Below, piece by piece: positions 32,779 to 41,641 of a stretch of DNA of 64,000 nucleotides; position 1 is the stretch's first letter; each line of letters starts with the position of its first letter. The notes under the pieces are model-generated. The model ran no database searches. It was not told the origin of the DNA and worked only from the letters and a program-made list of their open reading frames with translations. This DNA is from Agromyces hippuratus (GTDB lineage: Bacteria; Actinomycetota; Actinomycetes; Actinomycetales; Microbacteriaceae). The position numbers and the translations under genes were made by a program. The DNA lies in assembly GCF_013410355.1 (NCBI RefSeq), contig NZ_JACCFI010000001.1:3410001-3474000 (forward strand), in the 5' to 3' direction.

Positions 32779-34053
32779 TCAGGCCGAGCGCACCGCGGCG
32801 AGGCTCTCGCGCACGATCGCGAGGCCGCGACGCAGCTCCTCGTCGGTGATCGTGAGCGCGGGCAGGAACTTCAGCACCTCGTCGAAGGCGCCCGAGGTCT
32901 CGATGACGAGGCCGCGCGTGAAGGCCTCCTTCGAAATGCGGCCGGCGAGCGCACGGTCGGCGTCGCACGCCAGGCCGTACATCAGGCCGCGGCCGCGCAC
33001 CACGAAGCCGAGCTCGGGGTGTTCGGCCGCGATCGCCTCGAGCTCGCCGCGCAGCAGCGCCGACTTCGCGGCCACGGCGTCGGTGAACTCGGCATCGGCC
33101 CAGTACGTCTCGAGTGCGACGCGCGCCGAGATGAAGGCGAGGTTGTTGCCGCGGAACGTGCCGGTGTGGGCGCCGGGCTTCCACACGTCGACCTCGGGGC
33201 GCAGCAGCACGAGCGACATCGGCAGGCCCGAGCCCGAGATCGACTTCGACACGGTGACGATGTCGGGCACGATGCCGGCGGCCTCGAACGCGAAGAACGA
33301 GCCGGTGCGGCCGACGCCCGACTGGATCTCGTCGAGGATGAGCAGGATGCCGCGCTCGGCGGTCAGCGCGCGCAGGCGCTGCAGCCACGGCACGCTCGCG
33401 ACGTTGATGCCGCCCTCGCCCTGCACCGCTTCGACGATGACGGCGGCGGGCAGGTCGAGGCCCGATCCCGGGTCGTCGAGCATCTTCTCGAACAGGTCGA
33501 GCGTGTCGACGCCGGCGCCGAGGTAGCCGTCGTAGGGGAGGCGCGCGACGTTGCCGAGCGGCATGCCCGCGGCCTCGCGGTAGGTGGCGTTGCCGGTCGC
33601 GGCGAGGGCGCCGACGCTGAGGCCGTGGAACGCGTTCGTGAATGCGACGACGTTGGAGCGGCCGGTCGCCTGGCGGGCGACCTTGAGCGCCGCCTCGACG
33701 GCGTTCGCGCCGGTCGGGCCGGTGAACTGCAGCTTGTGGTCGAGGCCACGGGGCGCCAGCACGTACTGCTCGAACGCCTCGATGAACGCCCGCTTGGCCG
33801 AGGTCGCCATGTCGAGGCCGTGGATGATGCCGTCGCGCTCGAGGTACTCGATGAGCGCGCGGGTGAACACGGGGTTGTTGTGCCCGTAGTTCAGCACGCC
33901 GGCGCCGGCGAAGAAGTCGAGGTACTCGCGGCCGTCGGTGTCGACGAGGGTCGAGCCGCTCGCACGGTCGAAGACCGTGGGGAACGCGCGGACGTAGCCG
34001 CGCACCTCCGACTCGCGGCGGTCGAAGACGTCGAGGTTCGCGGCGTCGCTCAT
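32779..34053 (-). CDS. ectB: Class III aminotransferase, diaminobutyrate-2-oxoglutarate transaminase (EctB-like)
   Basis: 424 aa PLP enzyme. Matches EctB throughout: LDFFAGAGVLNYGHNNP, KLQFTGPTGANAVEAALK, FHGLSVGALAATGN, IVEAVQGEGG, LILDEIQSGVGRTG and the PLP Lys270 in VTVSKSISGSGLPMSL. It converts aspartate semialdehyde plus glutamate to 2,4-diaminobutyrate, used for ectoine, siderophores or other products. ATG at 34053 follows AAGGAG. No ectA or ectC beside it: the downstream neighbour is convergent and the upstream gene is a secreted glycosidase-like protein. A 4-aminobutyrate-type substrate is less likely. Confidence 0.85.
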   Translation of the reverse strand: MSDAANLDVFDRRESEVRGYVRAFPTVFDRASGSTLVDTDGREYLDFFAGAGVLNYGHNNPVFTRALIEYLERDGIIHGLDMATSAKRAFIEAFEQYVLAPRGLDHKLQFTGPTGANAVEAALKVARQATGRSNVVAFTNAFHGLSVGALAATGNATYREAAGMPLGNVARLPYDGYLGAGVDTLDLFEKMLDDPGSGLDLPAAVIVEAVQGEGGINVASVPWLQRLRALTAERGILLILDEIQSGVGRTGSFFAFEAAGIVPDIVTVSKSISGSGLPMSLVLLRPEVDVWKPGAHTGTFRGNNLAFISARVALETYWADAEFTDAVAAKSALLRGELEAIAAEHPELGFVVRGRGLMYGLACDADRALAGRISKEAFTRGLVIETSGAFDEVLKFLPALTITDEELRRGLAIVRESLAAVRSA

Positions 34054-34144
34054 GGCGGCATGCTCCTTCTGCAGTTCGGGTGACGGTGCTTCGAGCCTAG
34101 ATCGTACGGCTGGGTGGCCGGTGCATCGGCAGGGAACGGCAGAA

Positions 34145-34177
34145 GGGCGGGCCGACCGGAGACCGGTCGACCCGCCC
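34145..34177 (-). terminator. Terminator of the secreted glycosidase-like gene
   Basis: GGGCGGG (34145-34151) pairs with CCCGCCC (34171-34177), and inside GACCGG (34154-34159) pairs with CCGGTC (34163-34168), with a 2x2 internal loop and AGA loop. It begins 20 nt after the minus-strand stop at 34198; TTCT follows on that strand. Confidence 0.7.
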
Positions 34178-34197
34178 TCGTGCGGGGTCGGCGTGCG

Positions 34198-37100
34198 TCA
34201 GCCGATCGCGACCGAGAACACCCGCATCGAACCGTTCGCCGGCAGGGTGATCGTGTAGACCTCCTTCGCCGGGTCGAGCTCCACCGAGTCGAAGAACACG
34301 CGGTAGTGGTAGCCGTGGTTCGCAGGACCCGACGGGGTGTTGCGGTAGCGCGACGAGATCACCGCGTCCTCGGCCTCCTCGCCCGCCCAGTTGTTGAACG
34401 CGACCTCGAACGGCTGGGTCGATCCGTCGCGGTACGTGATCGTTCCGCTGCCCGCCTGCGGGCCGACCGCGCTGCCGAGCAGGCCGAGCCTGGTGCCGTC
34501 GCCGCTCACCTCGAACGTCGCGGAGCCAGCCACGCTGTTCGGCGTGCCGACGGCCGACGGCCAGGTGAACGACAGGCCGTCGTGCTCGAACTCGGCGCCC
34601 GCGACCAGACCGGCGGCCGCAAGGGCCTGCGCCGAGTAGCTGTTGCCCGCGCCGTCGAAGTTGGCCGTGCGGGGTGCGGCGTCATCCGAGATCGAGACGC
34701 GGTTGTAGGCCGCCGCGATGTTCGCGAGCGGGAGCTCGAGCGTCGCCTCGCGGGTCAGCTCGTTGTCCTTCGACCCCGGGGCGTCGAAGCGCACTCGGGT
34801 CTTCACGGAGACCGTGCGCGACGCGTCATCCTGCTCGGTGAGCTGCAGCTCGACCGTGACGGCCTCGCCCGCGTCGAGCTTCCTGACGGTCTCGAGCTCG
34901 GGCGAGATCGCCCAGCCGTTGCCGGCCGAGGCCTCGATGCGCACGTTCTTCATCGCGTGCGTTCCCGCGTTGGTCACCGTCACGGTGGCCGGGGCGCTCG
35001 GTTCGAGCGGCATCTCGAGCTCGACGTCGGCCCGCGGCGTGAACGGTCGCACCTGCAGCGTGAACTCCTTCGAGGAGTCCGCGATGCCGGCGCTGCCGCG
35101 TGCGGTGACCGTGAAGCGGCTCGAACCGGGCTTCTCGGCGATGCCGATGATGCCGCCGGTGTCGGCGTTCAGCTCGAGGCCCCTCGGGAGCGAGCCCGCG
35201 GTGACCTCGTAGCGGATCGTAGCCGGCGAGTTGGACTCGACGACCTGGCCGTAGAGCGTGCCCGCCTCGGCATCCGTCAGCTTCTCGGTGACGATCGCCG
35301 GCTCGGGCGCCGAGACCGATTGCGGCTCGCCGATCGGTGCGCCCGAGGCATCCAGCTGCTGCAGCGACCACTCGCGCTCGGCCGACACCATGGTGAGGTG
35401 CCAGTTCGTCGACCGGTCGCGGAGCGCCTCGCGCTGCTCGGCCGTGAAGGCGCCGAGGTTGCGGGCGGTCTCCCACTGCTTGATCGCGTCGAGCACGAGC
35501 GTCGTCTGCGCGCCGCCGCCGTTCAGGCTCCCGACCGAGGTCTGGAGCCCGGTGCCGGCGTCGAGGCCGGCCGCGCGTGCGAGCTTGCTCTCGATGCTCA
35601 GCAGGCTCTCGTTGCCGGCGAGGTGGATCCAGCCCATCATCGGCGGGAGGTAGTTCGCGTTGTAGAACGCGTTGTTCAGGAACACCTGATCCATGCTCGT
35701 CGAGGCGACCTCGCCCCAGCTCGCTCGCGACAGGCCGTCCCACGCGTTCGAGGTCATGCGGCTCGTCTCGGAGATGAAGCCGTCGTGGTCGTCGACCTGC
35801 GAGAACGTGCCGTTGACCATGCGAGCGATGCCGTACCCGCCGTAGCCGGCCTGCGAGGCCGACTCGAGGCCGTCGAACGACATGGCACGGATGCCCGTGT
35901 CGTTCCACATGTCGGCGAACCGGGTCGAGATCTCGTCGATGATGCCGAGGTCGCCGAGCGCGCCGCCGTACTGGTTCTGCAGCAGACGCGCGGCGGATGC
36001 ACCGGATTCATGCGCGGCGGCGGTCGATCCCCAGCGGCCGCGCGTGAGGCCGGTCACCTCCCACTCCTCGCCGACCTGACGGAACGAGCCGTAGTCGATG
36101 AACTCGTCGCCGACGCGGAGCTTCTTGCCCTGCGCACCCGCGGCGAGCAGCGTGTCGTCATCGAGGTAGAGCACGTTGGCGCTCGACGAGAGCGGACGGG
36201 TGAGCTCGGCACGGCCGCCGAGGGCGAGGCGCTCATCGGCAGGAGCCGGCTGCACGTACGCGTCGTTGGAGGCGACGAAGTCCGAGAGCGTGTGCACGCC
36301 CACCTTGACGCCGAGCTCCTCGGCGCGGTCGACGAAGTCGGCGACGGCCGCGTCGCTGCCGCCCAGCGAGGAATCGAACTCGTAGTGGCCGGTGGCCTTC
36401 CACGGGCCGGCGGCGTTCGGCAGCGAGTAGAGGTACTCGAGGCCCGCTGCCTTGGCGTACTTCGCAGCGGCGTCGAGGTTCGAGGTGCGCAGATCGCCGA
36501 GCACGAGGAACGACTGCGACGTCGCCTGGGCGACCTTCTGCCACTGGCCGTCGATCGTCGGGTAGGGCAGCGACTCGCCCTTCGAGATGGTCGACAGCAC
36601 GGTCGGCACCATCGACGGCGTGCCGCCGAAGACGGCGAGCTTGGAGCCGACGACGGTCGAGTCGGGCAGCGGGCCGACGGGGACCTGATAGCCGTTCGGC
36701 TGCGAACGCAGGCGCTCGGACGAGTAGTCGAACGAGAACGCGCGCAGCACGGTGCCCCACGGGGTGACGCCGGCGACGCTCCACTCCTCGAGCGGCTCGG
36801 AGACCGGAGCGACCTCGAGGCTCGAGGGGTTCGCCTCCACCTCGCTCTGCCAGCCGGTGTCCTGGTACTCCTGCGGCCACCCGCCCTCGGTGTGGTCGTT
36901 CAGCGGTCGCACGCCGATCGCGAAGTCGCCGTCGCGCACGACGCCGACGGTCTCGCCGACGGTCTCGGTGATCGAGGTGGGCAGCGGGCCCCACAGGAGC
37001 GACTCGACGTCGGTGCCCTCGGGTGCGCGCACGTCGACGACCTCGAGGGTGGTGTAGCTCGCCGAGGCGTCGATCGCGACCTCGATCTCGTAGCCGGCGG

Positions 37101-37419
37101 AGTCGTCTGAGAAGACGAGCGTGTCGCCGTCCTGCGTCACCCCGGTCGGCACCTCCTGCTCCCCGTCGATGACGAGGCTCACGAGCGGGGCCCGCTTGTC
37201 GGCGGCGAGGTGGTTCTCGCCGAGCCGCTGGTCGACGAGGCTCGTGACGGTGCCTGCGGCATCGAGGCCGATCGACAGGGCGCCCGCGGTCACCGTGATG
37301 CCGTCGGAGGCGCCCGGCGCCGCCGGCTCGGCGGCGGAGGCCGAGCTCACGGCGCCTGCGGTCGATACGGCGACGACCGATGCGATGGTCAGCGCTTGGA
37401 GCGCTGGATGTCTCTTCAT
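34198..37419 (-). CDS. Secreted multidomain glycoside-hydrolase-like protein with Ig-like and NEW3-type domains
   Basis: 1073 aa exported protein. Signal peptide to about Ala29 (SASA cleavage). In order: beta-sandwich (about 40-280), probable TIM barrel (about 290-650; YLYSLPNAAGPWKATGHYEF, IRAMSFDGLESAS with a candidate catalytic Asp, DDHDGFISETSRM), a putative-Ig segment (about 700-790; SLPRGLELNADTGGIIG), a NEW3-type domain (about 800-870; TVTVTNAGTHAMKNV) and a C-terminal beta domain. No anchor, so released. I cannot name the GH family; galactosidase-like barrels are nearest in style. ATG at 37419 follows GGGAG. Divergent from a ROK regulator. Confidence 0.7.
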   Translation of the reverse strand: MKRHPALQALTIASVVAVSTAGAVSSASAAEPAAPGASDGITVTAGALSIGLDAAGTVTSLVDQRLGENHLAADKRAPLVSLVIDGEQEVPTGVTQDGDTLVFSDDSAGYEIEVAIDASASYTTLEVVDVRAPEGTDVESLLWGPLPTSITETVGETVGVVRDGDFAIGVRPLNDHTEGGWPQEYQDTGWQSEVEANPSSLEVAPVSEPLEEWSVAGVTPWGTVLRAFSFDYSSERLRSQPNGYQVPVGPLPDSTVVGSKLAVFGGTPSMVPTVLSTISKGESLPYPTIDGQWQKVAQATSQSFLVLGDLRTSNLDAAAKYAKAAGLEYLYSLPNAAGPWKATGHYEFDSSLGGSDAAVADFVDRAEELGVKVGVHTLSDFVASNDAYVQPAPADERLALGGRAELTRPLSSSANVLYLDDDTLLAAGAQGKKLRVGDEFIDYGSFRQVGEEWEVTGLTRGRWGSTAAAHESGASAARLLQNQYGGALGDLGIIDEISTRFADMWNDTGIRAMSFDGLESASQAGYGGYGIARMVNGTFSQVDDHDGFISETSRMTSNAWDGLSRASWGEVASTSMDQVFLNNAFYNANYLPPMMGWIHLAGNESLLSIESKLARAAGLDAGTGLQTSVGSLNGGGAQTTLVLDAIKQWETARNLGAFTAEQREALRDRSTNWHLTMVSAEREWSLQQLDASGAPIGEPQSVSAPEPAIVTEKLTDAEAGTLYGQVVESNSPATIRYEVTAGSLPRGLELNADTGGIIGIAEKPGSSRFTVTARGSAGIADSSKEFTLQVRPFTPRADVELEMPLEPSAPATVTVTNAGTHAMKNVRIEASAGNGWAISPELETVRKLDAGEAVTVELQLTEQDDASRTVSVKTRVRFDAPGSKDNELTREATLELPLANIAAAYNRVSISDDAAPRTANFDGAGNSYSAQALAAAGLVAGAEFEHDGLSFTWPSAVGTPNSVAGSATFEVSGDGTRLGLLGSAVGPQAGSGTITYRDGSTQPFEVAFNNWAGEEAEDAVISSRYRNTPSGPANHGYHYRVFFDSVELDPAKEVYTITLPANGSMRVFSVAIG

Positions 37420-37491
37420 TGAAACTCCCGAGGAAGATACTTGGACAAGTGAACTGCCGGCGTGCCGCGACTGCGTCCGCCGCCTCCCGAT

Positions 37492-37518
37492 TAATTATTC
37501 AGTTAGTATTAATAATTA
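37492..37518. promoter_or_regulatory. AT-rich inverted repeat, likely ROK operator
   Basis: TAATTATT (37492-37499) and AATAATTA (37511-37518) are perfect 8-bp inverted arms with an 11-bp spacer, an almost pure A/T island in a 70% GC region. It lies between the divergent secreted-protein gene (start 37419) and the ROK gene (start 37578), so one protein bound here could control both. Confidence 0.65.
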
Positions 37519-37577
37519 CGGTGGGAGTCAAGCAGCTCGCCAGATGCCTGTCAATCCCCGACGGACGAGGAAGACCG

Positions 37578-38699
37578 ATGATTGCTGGGAGCAGCCCACT
37601 CGTGAAGCGCCAGAACGGTGTGGCGGTGCTCCGCCGACTGCGCGGAGTCGAATCGATGAGCTTCACCGAGCTCAGCGAATCGACGCGACTGTCACGGCCG
37701 ACGATCGAAGACGCCGTCGCCGAGCTGATCGATGACGGGCTCGTGGTCGCGATCGCGCCCGAGCCGGCCTCGAACCGGCCGGTCGGCCGACCGGCCAAGC
37801 GGTTCGCGTTCCGAGCGGATGCGGGCCTCGTCGTCGCGTGCGAACTCGGCGTGCACGAGCTGCGGCTGATGCTCGCCGACCTCGACGGGGTCGTGCTCGC
37901 CCGCGGCGGGCAGGGCATCGACGCCGACCTGCCCGCCGCCGGCCGCCTCGCGGCGATGACGGCCGCGGTCTCGGCGCTGCTCGCGGATCACAGCCGCACG
38001 CCGGCCGAGGTCTGGGCGATCGCCGTCTCGACGACGGGCATCGTCGACGCGAACGGCACCGTCGTGCGCAGCTCCCGCCTCGCCGACTGGGCGGGCACCG
38101 ACATCGCCGGTGCATTCGAGCGGATGTTCCCGCAGGCCGCCGCCTCGGTCGGCAACGATGCCCGGTGCGCAGCGCTCGCCGAGCACTGGATCGGGGCGGG
38201 TGCCGACCTCGACGCGTCGGTCACGGTGCTCGCCGGCACGACGATGGCGGCGGCGATCACGATCGACGGCAAGCCCTATCTCGGACGCCACGGCGCCTCG
38301 GGCGAGATCGGCGGACTGCCCGAGCTCGGGTGGCCGCGGGCCGCTGCCGCATTGCGGGAGTTCGCGAGCGCCGGTGGCGTGCTCGACGGGGGAGACGACG
38401 AGCGCAGTCGCGCCGCGTTGGCCGAGTTCATCGAGCACTTCGCGCTGGGCCTCATCACGCTCGTGACGGTGCTCGACACTCCCCGGCTCATCATCGCGGG
38501 CGAGCTCGCCGGGGTCGGCGACCGGCTCATCGGGCCGCTCCAGGAGCGTCTCGATTCGGCGTGCCTCTTCCCCGTCGAGGTCGTGGCCTCGACGCTCGGC
38601 ACCGACGTCAGCGTGCTCGGGGCGCTCAGGCTCGCGCTGAACGACGTCGACGCCTGGCTCTTCGACACCGAGCGGGCGCGACGACCGCTCGCCTCCTGA
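37578..38699 (+). CDS. ROK-family transcriptional regulator
   Basis: 373 aa. N-terminal winged helix (about 10-75; SFTELSESTRLSRPTIEDAVAE), the linker PVGRPAKRF, then the sugar-kinase-like ROK domain (GLVVACELGVHELRLMLADL, AIAVSTTGIVD, SVGNDARCAALAEHWIGAG, GASGEIGGLPELG). The cysteine cluster that binds zinc in many ROK proteins (CxCGxxGC) is absent. ATG at 37578 follows GAGGAAG; longer in-frame starts cross the operator. Divergent from the secreted glycosidase-like gene, which it probably represses until a released sugar is bound. Confidence 0.9.
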   Translation: MIAGSSPLVKRQNGVAVLRRLRGVESMSFTELSESTRLSRPTIEDAVAELIDDGLVVAIAPEPASNRPVGRPAKRFAFRADAGLVVACELGVHELRLMLADLDGVVLARGGQGIDADLPAAGRLAAMTAAVSALLADHSRTPAEVWAIAVSTTGIVDANGTVVRSSRLADWAGTDIAGAFERMFPQAAASVGNDARCAALAEHWIGAGADLDASVTVLAGTTMAAAITIDGKPYLGRHGASGEIGGLPELGWPRAAAALREFASAGGVLDGGDDERSRAALAEFIEHFALGLITLVTVLDTPRLIIAGELAGVGDRLIGPLQERLDSACLFPVEVVASTLGTDVSVLGALRLALNDVDAWLFDTERARRPLAS

Positions 38700-38711
38700 C
38701 GGCCCCCGGGT

Positions 38712-38740
38712 TCACCGACGGCGTCATGCCCGATCGGTGA
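38712..38740. terminator. Weak hairpin between convergent genes
   Basis: TCACCGA (38712-38718) and TCGGTGA (38734-38740) form a 7-bp stem around a 15-nt loop, 13 nt after the ROK stop and before the convergent VOC gene end. Possible shared terminator; no U-tract. Confidence 0.3.
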
Positions 38741-38764
38741 GGGCGAACCGCGGCATCCGTCGGT

Positions 38765-39232
38765 TCAGGCGTTCTCGAGCTCCGCGATCACGACCTTCTT
38801 CTGGCCCATCATCACCTGGATCTGCTCGGGTCGCCGGGTCAGCTCGCCCATGTTCGCCGGGATGACCTGCCAGCTGACGCCGAACCGGTCTTTGCACCAG
38901 CCGCATTGCTCCGACTCGGGCACGTGCGAGAGCTTCGACCAGTAATAGTCGATCTCGGCCTGATCGGCGCACGAGACGACGAATGAGATCGACTCGTTGA
39001 AGGCGAAGAGCGGCCCGCCGTCGAGGCACACGAAGTCGACGCCGTTCAGGGTGAACTGGCCGTTCAGCACCTTGCCGGTCATGCCGACGAAGTGCTCGTC
39101 GAGCGATTCGTCGGGGTACTCGTCGATGCGGGTGATGCGCGAGTCCGGGAAGACCTCGACGTAGTAGGTCATCGCCTCGCGCGCCTGCTCGTCGAACCAC
39201 AGGCACGGCTGGATGGGTGAGAGCTCGGCCAT
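38765..39232 (-). CDS. VOC-superfamily protein (PhnB / 3-demethylubiquinone methyltransferase-like)
   Basis: 155 aa cytoplasmic protein of the PhnB-like VOC group (glyoxalase/bleomycin-resistance fold). Seen: LWFDEQAREAMTYYVEVFPD, the metal-fold stretch FTLNGVDFVCLDGGPLFAFN, CADQAEIDYYWSKLS and the C-terminal CKDRFGVSWQVIP. The group is common and mostly uncharacterised despite its methyltransferase label. ATG at 39232 follows GAGGAGG. It is followed on the same strand direction by no close partner; the Lrp gene upstream is separated by 83 nt and probably transcribed independently. Confidence 0.9.
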   Translation of the reverse strand: MAELSPIQPCLWFDEQAREAMTYYVEVFPDSRITRIDEYPDESLDEHFVGMTGKVLNGQFTLNGVDFVCLDGGPLFAFNESISFVVSCADQAEIDYYWSKLSHVPESEQCGWCKDRFGVSWQVIPANMGELTRRPEQIQVMMGQKKVVIAELENA

Positions 39233-39315
39233 CGGGAACCTCCTCGTTCGGGCTGTCGCTTCGACGGCCACGGTACGCCGACCGGCCGACGGCGTCGAGG
39301 GGCGCGCGTCGGCCG

Positions 39316-39768
39316 TCAGATCGGCAGCGGCCGATCGTCGACGATCGTCTTCATGACGAGGGTGGACTCGACTCGGCGAACGCCCGGCAGTGCCGAGAGC
39401 CGCTCGTCCCACAGTCGTTGATACGCGGGCAGGTCGGGCACGGCGACGCGCAGCAGGTAGTCGGGGTCGCCGAAGAGTCGCAGGGCCTGGATCACCTCGG
39501 GGATCTCGGCGACGGCTGCGTCGAAGGCGGGGATCGTCGCTCGGTTCGCCTGATCCATCGTGATGAACACGAGCGCGCCGAAGCCGAGCCCGACCACCTC
39601 GGGGTCGATGACGGCACGATAGCCCGAGATGGCTCCGGATGCCTCGAGCGCATGGAGTCGGCGATGGGTCGGCGACATGCTCAGCTGCACGCGAGCGGCG
39701 AGGTCGGTGAGGCTCAATCGGCCGTCCTGCTGCAGCTCGGCAAGTATCTTCCGATCGACCGCGTCCAT
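39316..39768 (-). CDS. Lrp/AsnC-family transcriptional regulator
   Basis: 150 aa. N-terminal helix-turn-helix (about 3-60; MDAVDRKILAELQQDGRLSL, then MSPTHRRLHALEASGAI) and C-terminal RAM ligand-binding domain (about 68-145; VFITMDQANRATIPAF, GDPDYLLRVAVPDLPAY). Family members sense amino acids as octamers. ATG at 39768. Divergent from a LysE-type exporter 102 nt away, the classic Lrp(LysG-like)-exporter pairing, so it probably activates or represses efflux of an amino acid. Confidence 0.92.
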   Translation of the reverse strand: MDAVDRKILAELQQDGRLSLTDLAARVQLSMSPTHRRLHALEASGAISGYRAVIDPEVVGLGFGALVFITMDQANRATIPAFDAAVAEIPEVIQALRLFGDPDYLLRVAVPDLPAYQRLWDERLSALPGVRRVESTLVMKTIVDDRPLPI

Positions 39769-39870
39769 GGGGTGGATTCTTCCATGAGATGACGCATTCC
39801 GGGGGGAATACGGCAGCGGCTGCCCGCGCACCTCGCCTACATTCGTCGTATCCGTCGAGGAGAGGCCGCC

Positions 39871-40506
39871 GTGAACACCCAACTGCTGCTCGCCTGCTGG
39901 GCGATGATGACGTTCATGGTGCTCGTGCCGGGCCCCGACTGGGCGTACATCATCGCCTCGGGGCTGCGCGACCGCAGCATCGTGCCCGCCCTCTCCGGAA
40001 TCCTCATCGGCTACCTCGCCGCGGTGGCCGCGGTGGCGGTGGGCGTCGGCGCCGCGGTGGCGGCGATGCCGTGGGTGCTGAGCGGACTCACCTTGGCCGC
40101 CGCGGCGTACCTGGCGTACCTCGGCATCCGGGTGCTGATCGAGCCGCCCGGGGTGGTCGCCGGCGCAGCACCCGGCGGAGGAGCCGAGACGCGGCCGTGG
40201 CTGCGCCTCGTGCAGGGCGCCGGCGTCAGCGGCCTGAACCCGAAGGGCCTGCTCGTGCTCGTCGTGCTGCTGCCGCAGTTCACGGATGCCGCGGGCGCCT
40301 GGCCGATCCCGGTGCAACTCGCCGTGCTCGGCCTCATCTTCGTCGGCAGCTGCGCGCTCGTCTACTTCGTCGTCGGCATGGGCGCCCGCACCGTGCTGCG
40401 CGCCCGGCCGTCGGCCATGCGTCTCGTCTCACGCATCTCGGGCGCCGCGATGGTCGTGCTCGCCGTGGTGCTCGTCGTCGAGCAGCTGTCGCACCTGCTC
40501 GGCTGA
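39871..40506 (+). CDS. LysE/RhtB-family amino-acid exporter
   Basis: 211 aa membrane protein with about six hydrophobic helices. LysE/RhtB hallmark PGPDWAYIIASGLRDR at the end of helix 1 (consensus PGPxxxxxxxxGxxxG), AAAAYLAYLGIRVL, and GLNPKGLLVLVVLLPQF. Exports an amino acid or homoserine-lactone-type solute by proton exchange. GTG start at 39871 follows GAGGAGAGG. Divergent from the Lrp/AsnC regulator; which amino acid is exported is not apparent. Confidence 0.92.
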   Translation: MNTQLLLACWAMMTFMVLVPGPDWAYIIASGLRDRSIVPALSGILIGYLAAVAAVAVGVGAAVAAMPWVLSGLTLAAAAYLAYLGIRVLIEPPGVVAGAAPGGGAETRPWLRLVQGAGVSGLNPKGLLVLVVLLPQFTDAAGAWPIPVQLAVLGLIFVGSCALVYFVVGMGARTVLRARPSAMRLVSRISGAAMVVLAVVLVVEQLSHLLG

Positions 40507-40539
40507 GCCGAGTGCCGGCCGCCCCTCATCGAGGAGGGA

Positions 40540-41574
40540 TCAGGCGAGGTCGGGGTCGACGACGATGAGCACCTTGCCGACCGTGCCCGCCTCGACGGCG
40601 TCGTGCGCCTCGGCCGTGCGCTCGAGCGGGAAGCGGGTGATCGGCAGACCGGCCGCCTCGCCGACGGGCAGCGCACCGTCGACGAGTGCACGGCCGAGGT
40701 CCTCGGCGGCAGCCGAGAGCGCGTCCCGGCCGACGGTGTAGAGCAGCAGGAACTGGTAGCGCACGTTGAGCGCGAAGTGCCGGCGCACGTCGAGAGTCAT
40801 CTCGGCGCCGCCGTCTGTCGCGTACACGGCGATCGACCCGTGATTCGCGATGACGCTCGCGTTGAGCCCGGCATTGCGGGCGGGCGAGACCTCGACGACC
40901 TGGTCGACGCCGTGCGGGGCGATGGCGCGGATCGCGGCCGCGGCGTCGTCGGTGCGGTAGTTCACGACGTGGTGGGCTCCGGCCGCGGTCGCCAGTGCGG
41001 CCTTCTCGGGCGAGCTCACGGTCGTGATGACCGTCGCTCCCGACCAGCGGGCGAGCTGGATGGCCGCGTGCCCGACCGCGCCGGCGCCACCGGCCACGAG
41101 CACCGTGCGGCCGTGGAGCGCGCCGGGGCCGAGTCGGGACGGACCCGCCTCGGAGACGGTGAGCGCGCGGTGCGCGGTCATGGCGGGCACGCCGAGGGAG
41201 GCGCCGAGGTCGAAGCTCGCGGAATCCGGCAGGGGCGCCACGTGCTCGGCCGTGAGCACCGCGAACTGCTGCGCGGTGCCGGACGGCCGCCTGTGCGCGG
41301 CGAGGTAGGCCCAGACCCGGTCGCCGACCGCGAACCCGGTCGCCCCCGGGCCGACGGCGTCGACGACGCCGGCGCCGTCCTGGTTCGGCACGACCTCGGC
41401 GAACGGCGCCGCCTCGCCCGGACGTGAACCGGCCCTCGCCTTCCAGTCGGTCGGGTTGACGCCCGACACGGCGATGCGCACGCGCACCTCTCCGGTGCCC
41501 GGTTCGGCCGCCTCGCGCTCGACGAGGTGCAGCACGGACGAGTCCCCGGTCTTCGCGTACGCGATCGCTCTCAT
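40540..41574 (-). CDS. NADPH:quinone oxidoreductase-like MDR-family enzyme
   Basis: 344 aa medium-chain dehydrogenase/reductase without structural zinc cysteines. Seen: N-terminal GroES-like domain (GEVRVRIAVSGVNPTDWKAR), PNQDGAGVVDAVGPG, and the NADPH fold VLVAGGAGAVGHAAIQLARW. Acts on quinones or alpha,beta-unsaturated carbonyls with NADPH in the cytoplasm. ATG at 41574 has no clear ribosome site. Convergent with the exporter gene; no functional link evident. A second member of the same family lies at 45938. Confidence 0.88.
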   Translation of the reverse strand: MRAIAYAKTGDSSVLHLVEREAAEPGTGEVRVRIAVSGVNPTDWKARAGSRPGEAAPFAEVVPNQDGAGVVDAVGPGATGFAVGDRVWAYLAAHRRPSGTAQQFAVLTAEHVAPLPDSASFDLGASLGVPAMTAHRALTVSEAGPSRLGPGALHGRTVLVAGGAGAVGHAAIQLARWSGATVITTVSSPEKAALATAAGAHHVVNYRTDDAAAAIRAIAPHGVDQVVEVSPARNAGLNASVIANHGSIAVYATDGGAEMTLDVRRHFALNVRYQFLLLYTVGRDALSAAAEDLGRALVDGALPVGEAAGLPITRFPLERTAEAHDAVEAGTVGKVLIVVDPDLA

Positions 41575-41641
41575 GCAATGGCCAACGCGGCGGGCGCCGA
41601 GAACCTTCCGATCCGGGGCTCGGCCGGGTGTCCGGCGCCGC

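Noticed and set aside
34114..37110. 998-codon open frame on the plus strand
   Set aside because: Shadow of the secreted 1073-aa gene on the opposite strand; Arg/Val/Ala/Gly-rich with no recognisable domain, as expected in 70% GC DNA.
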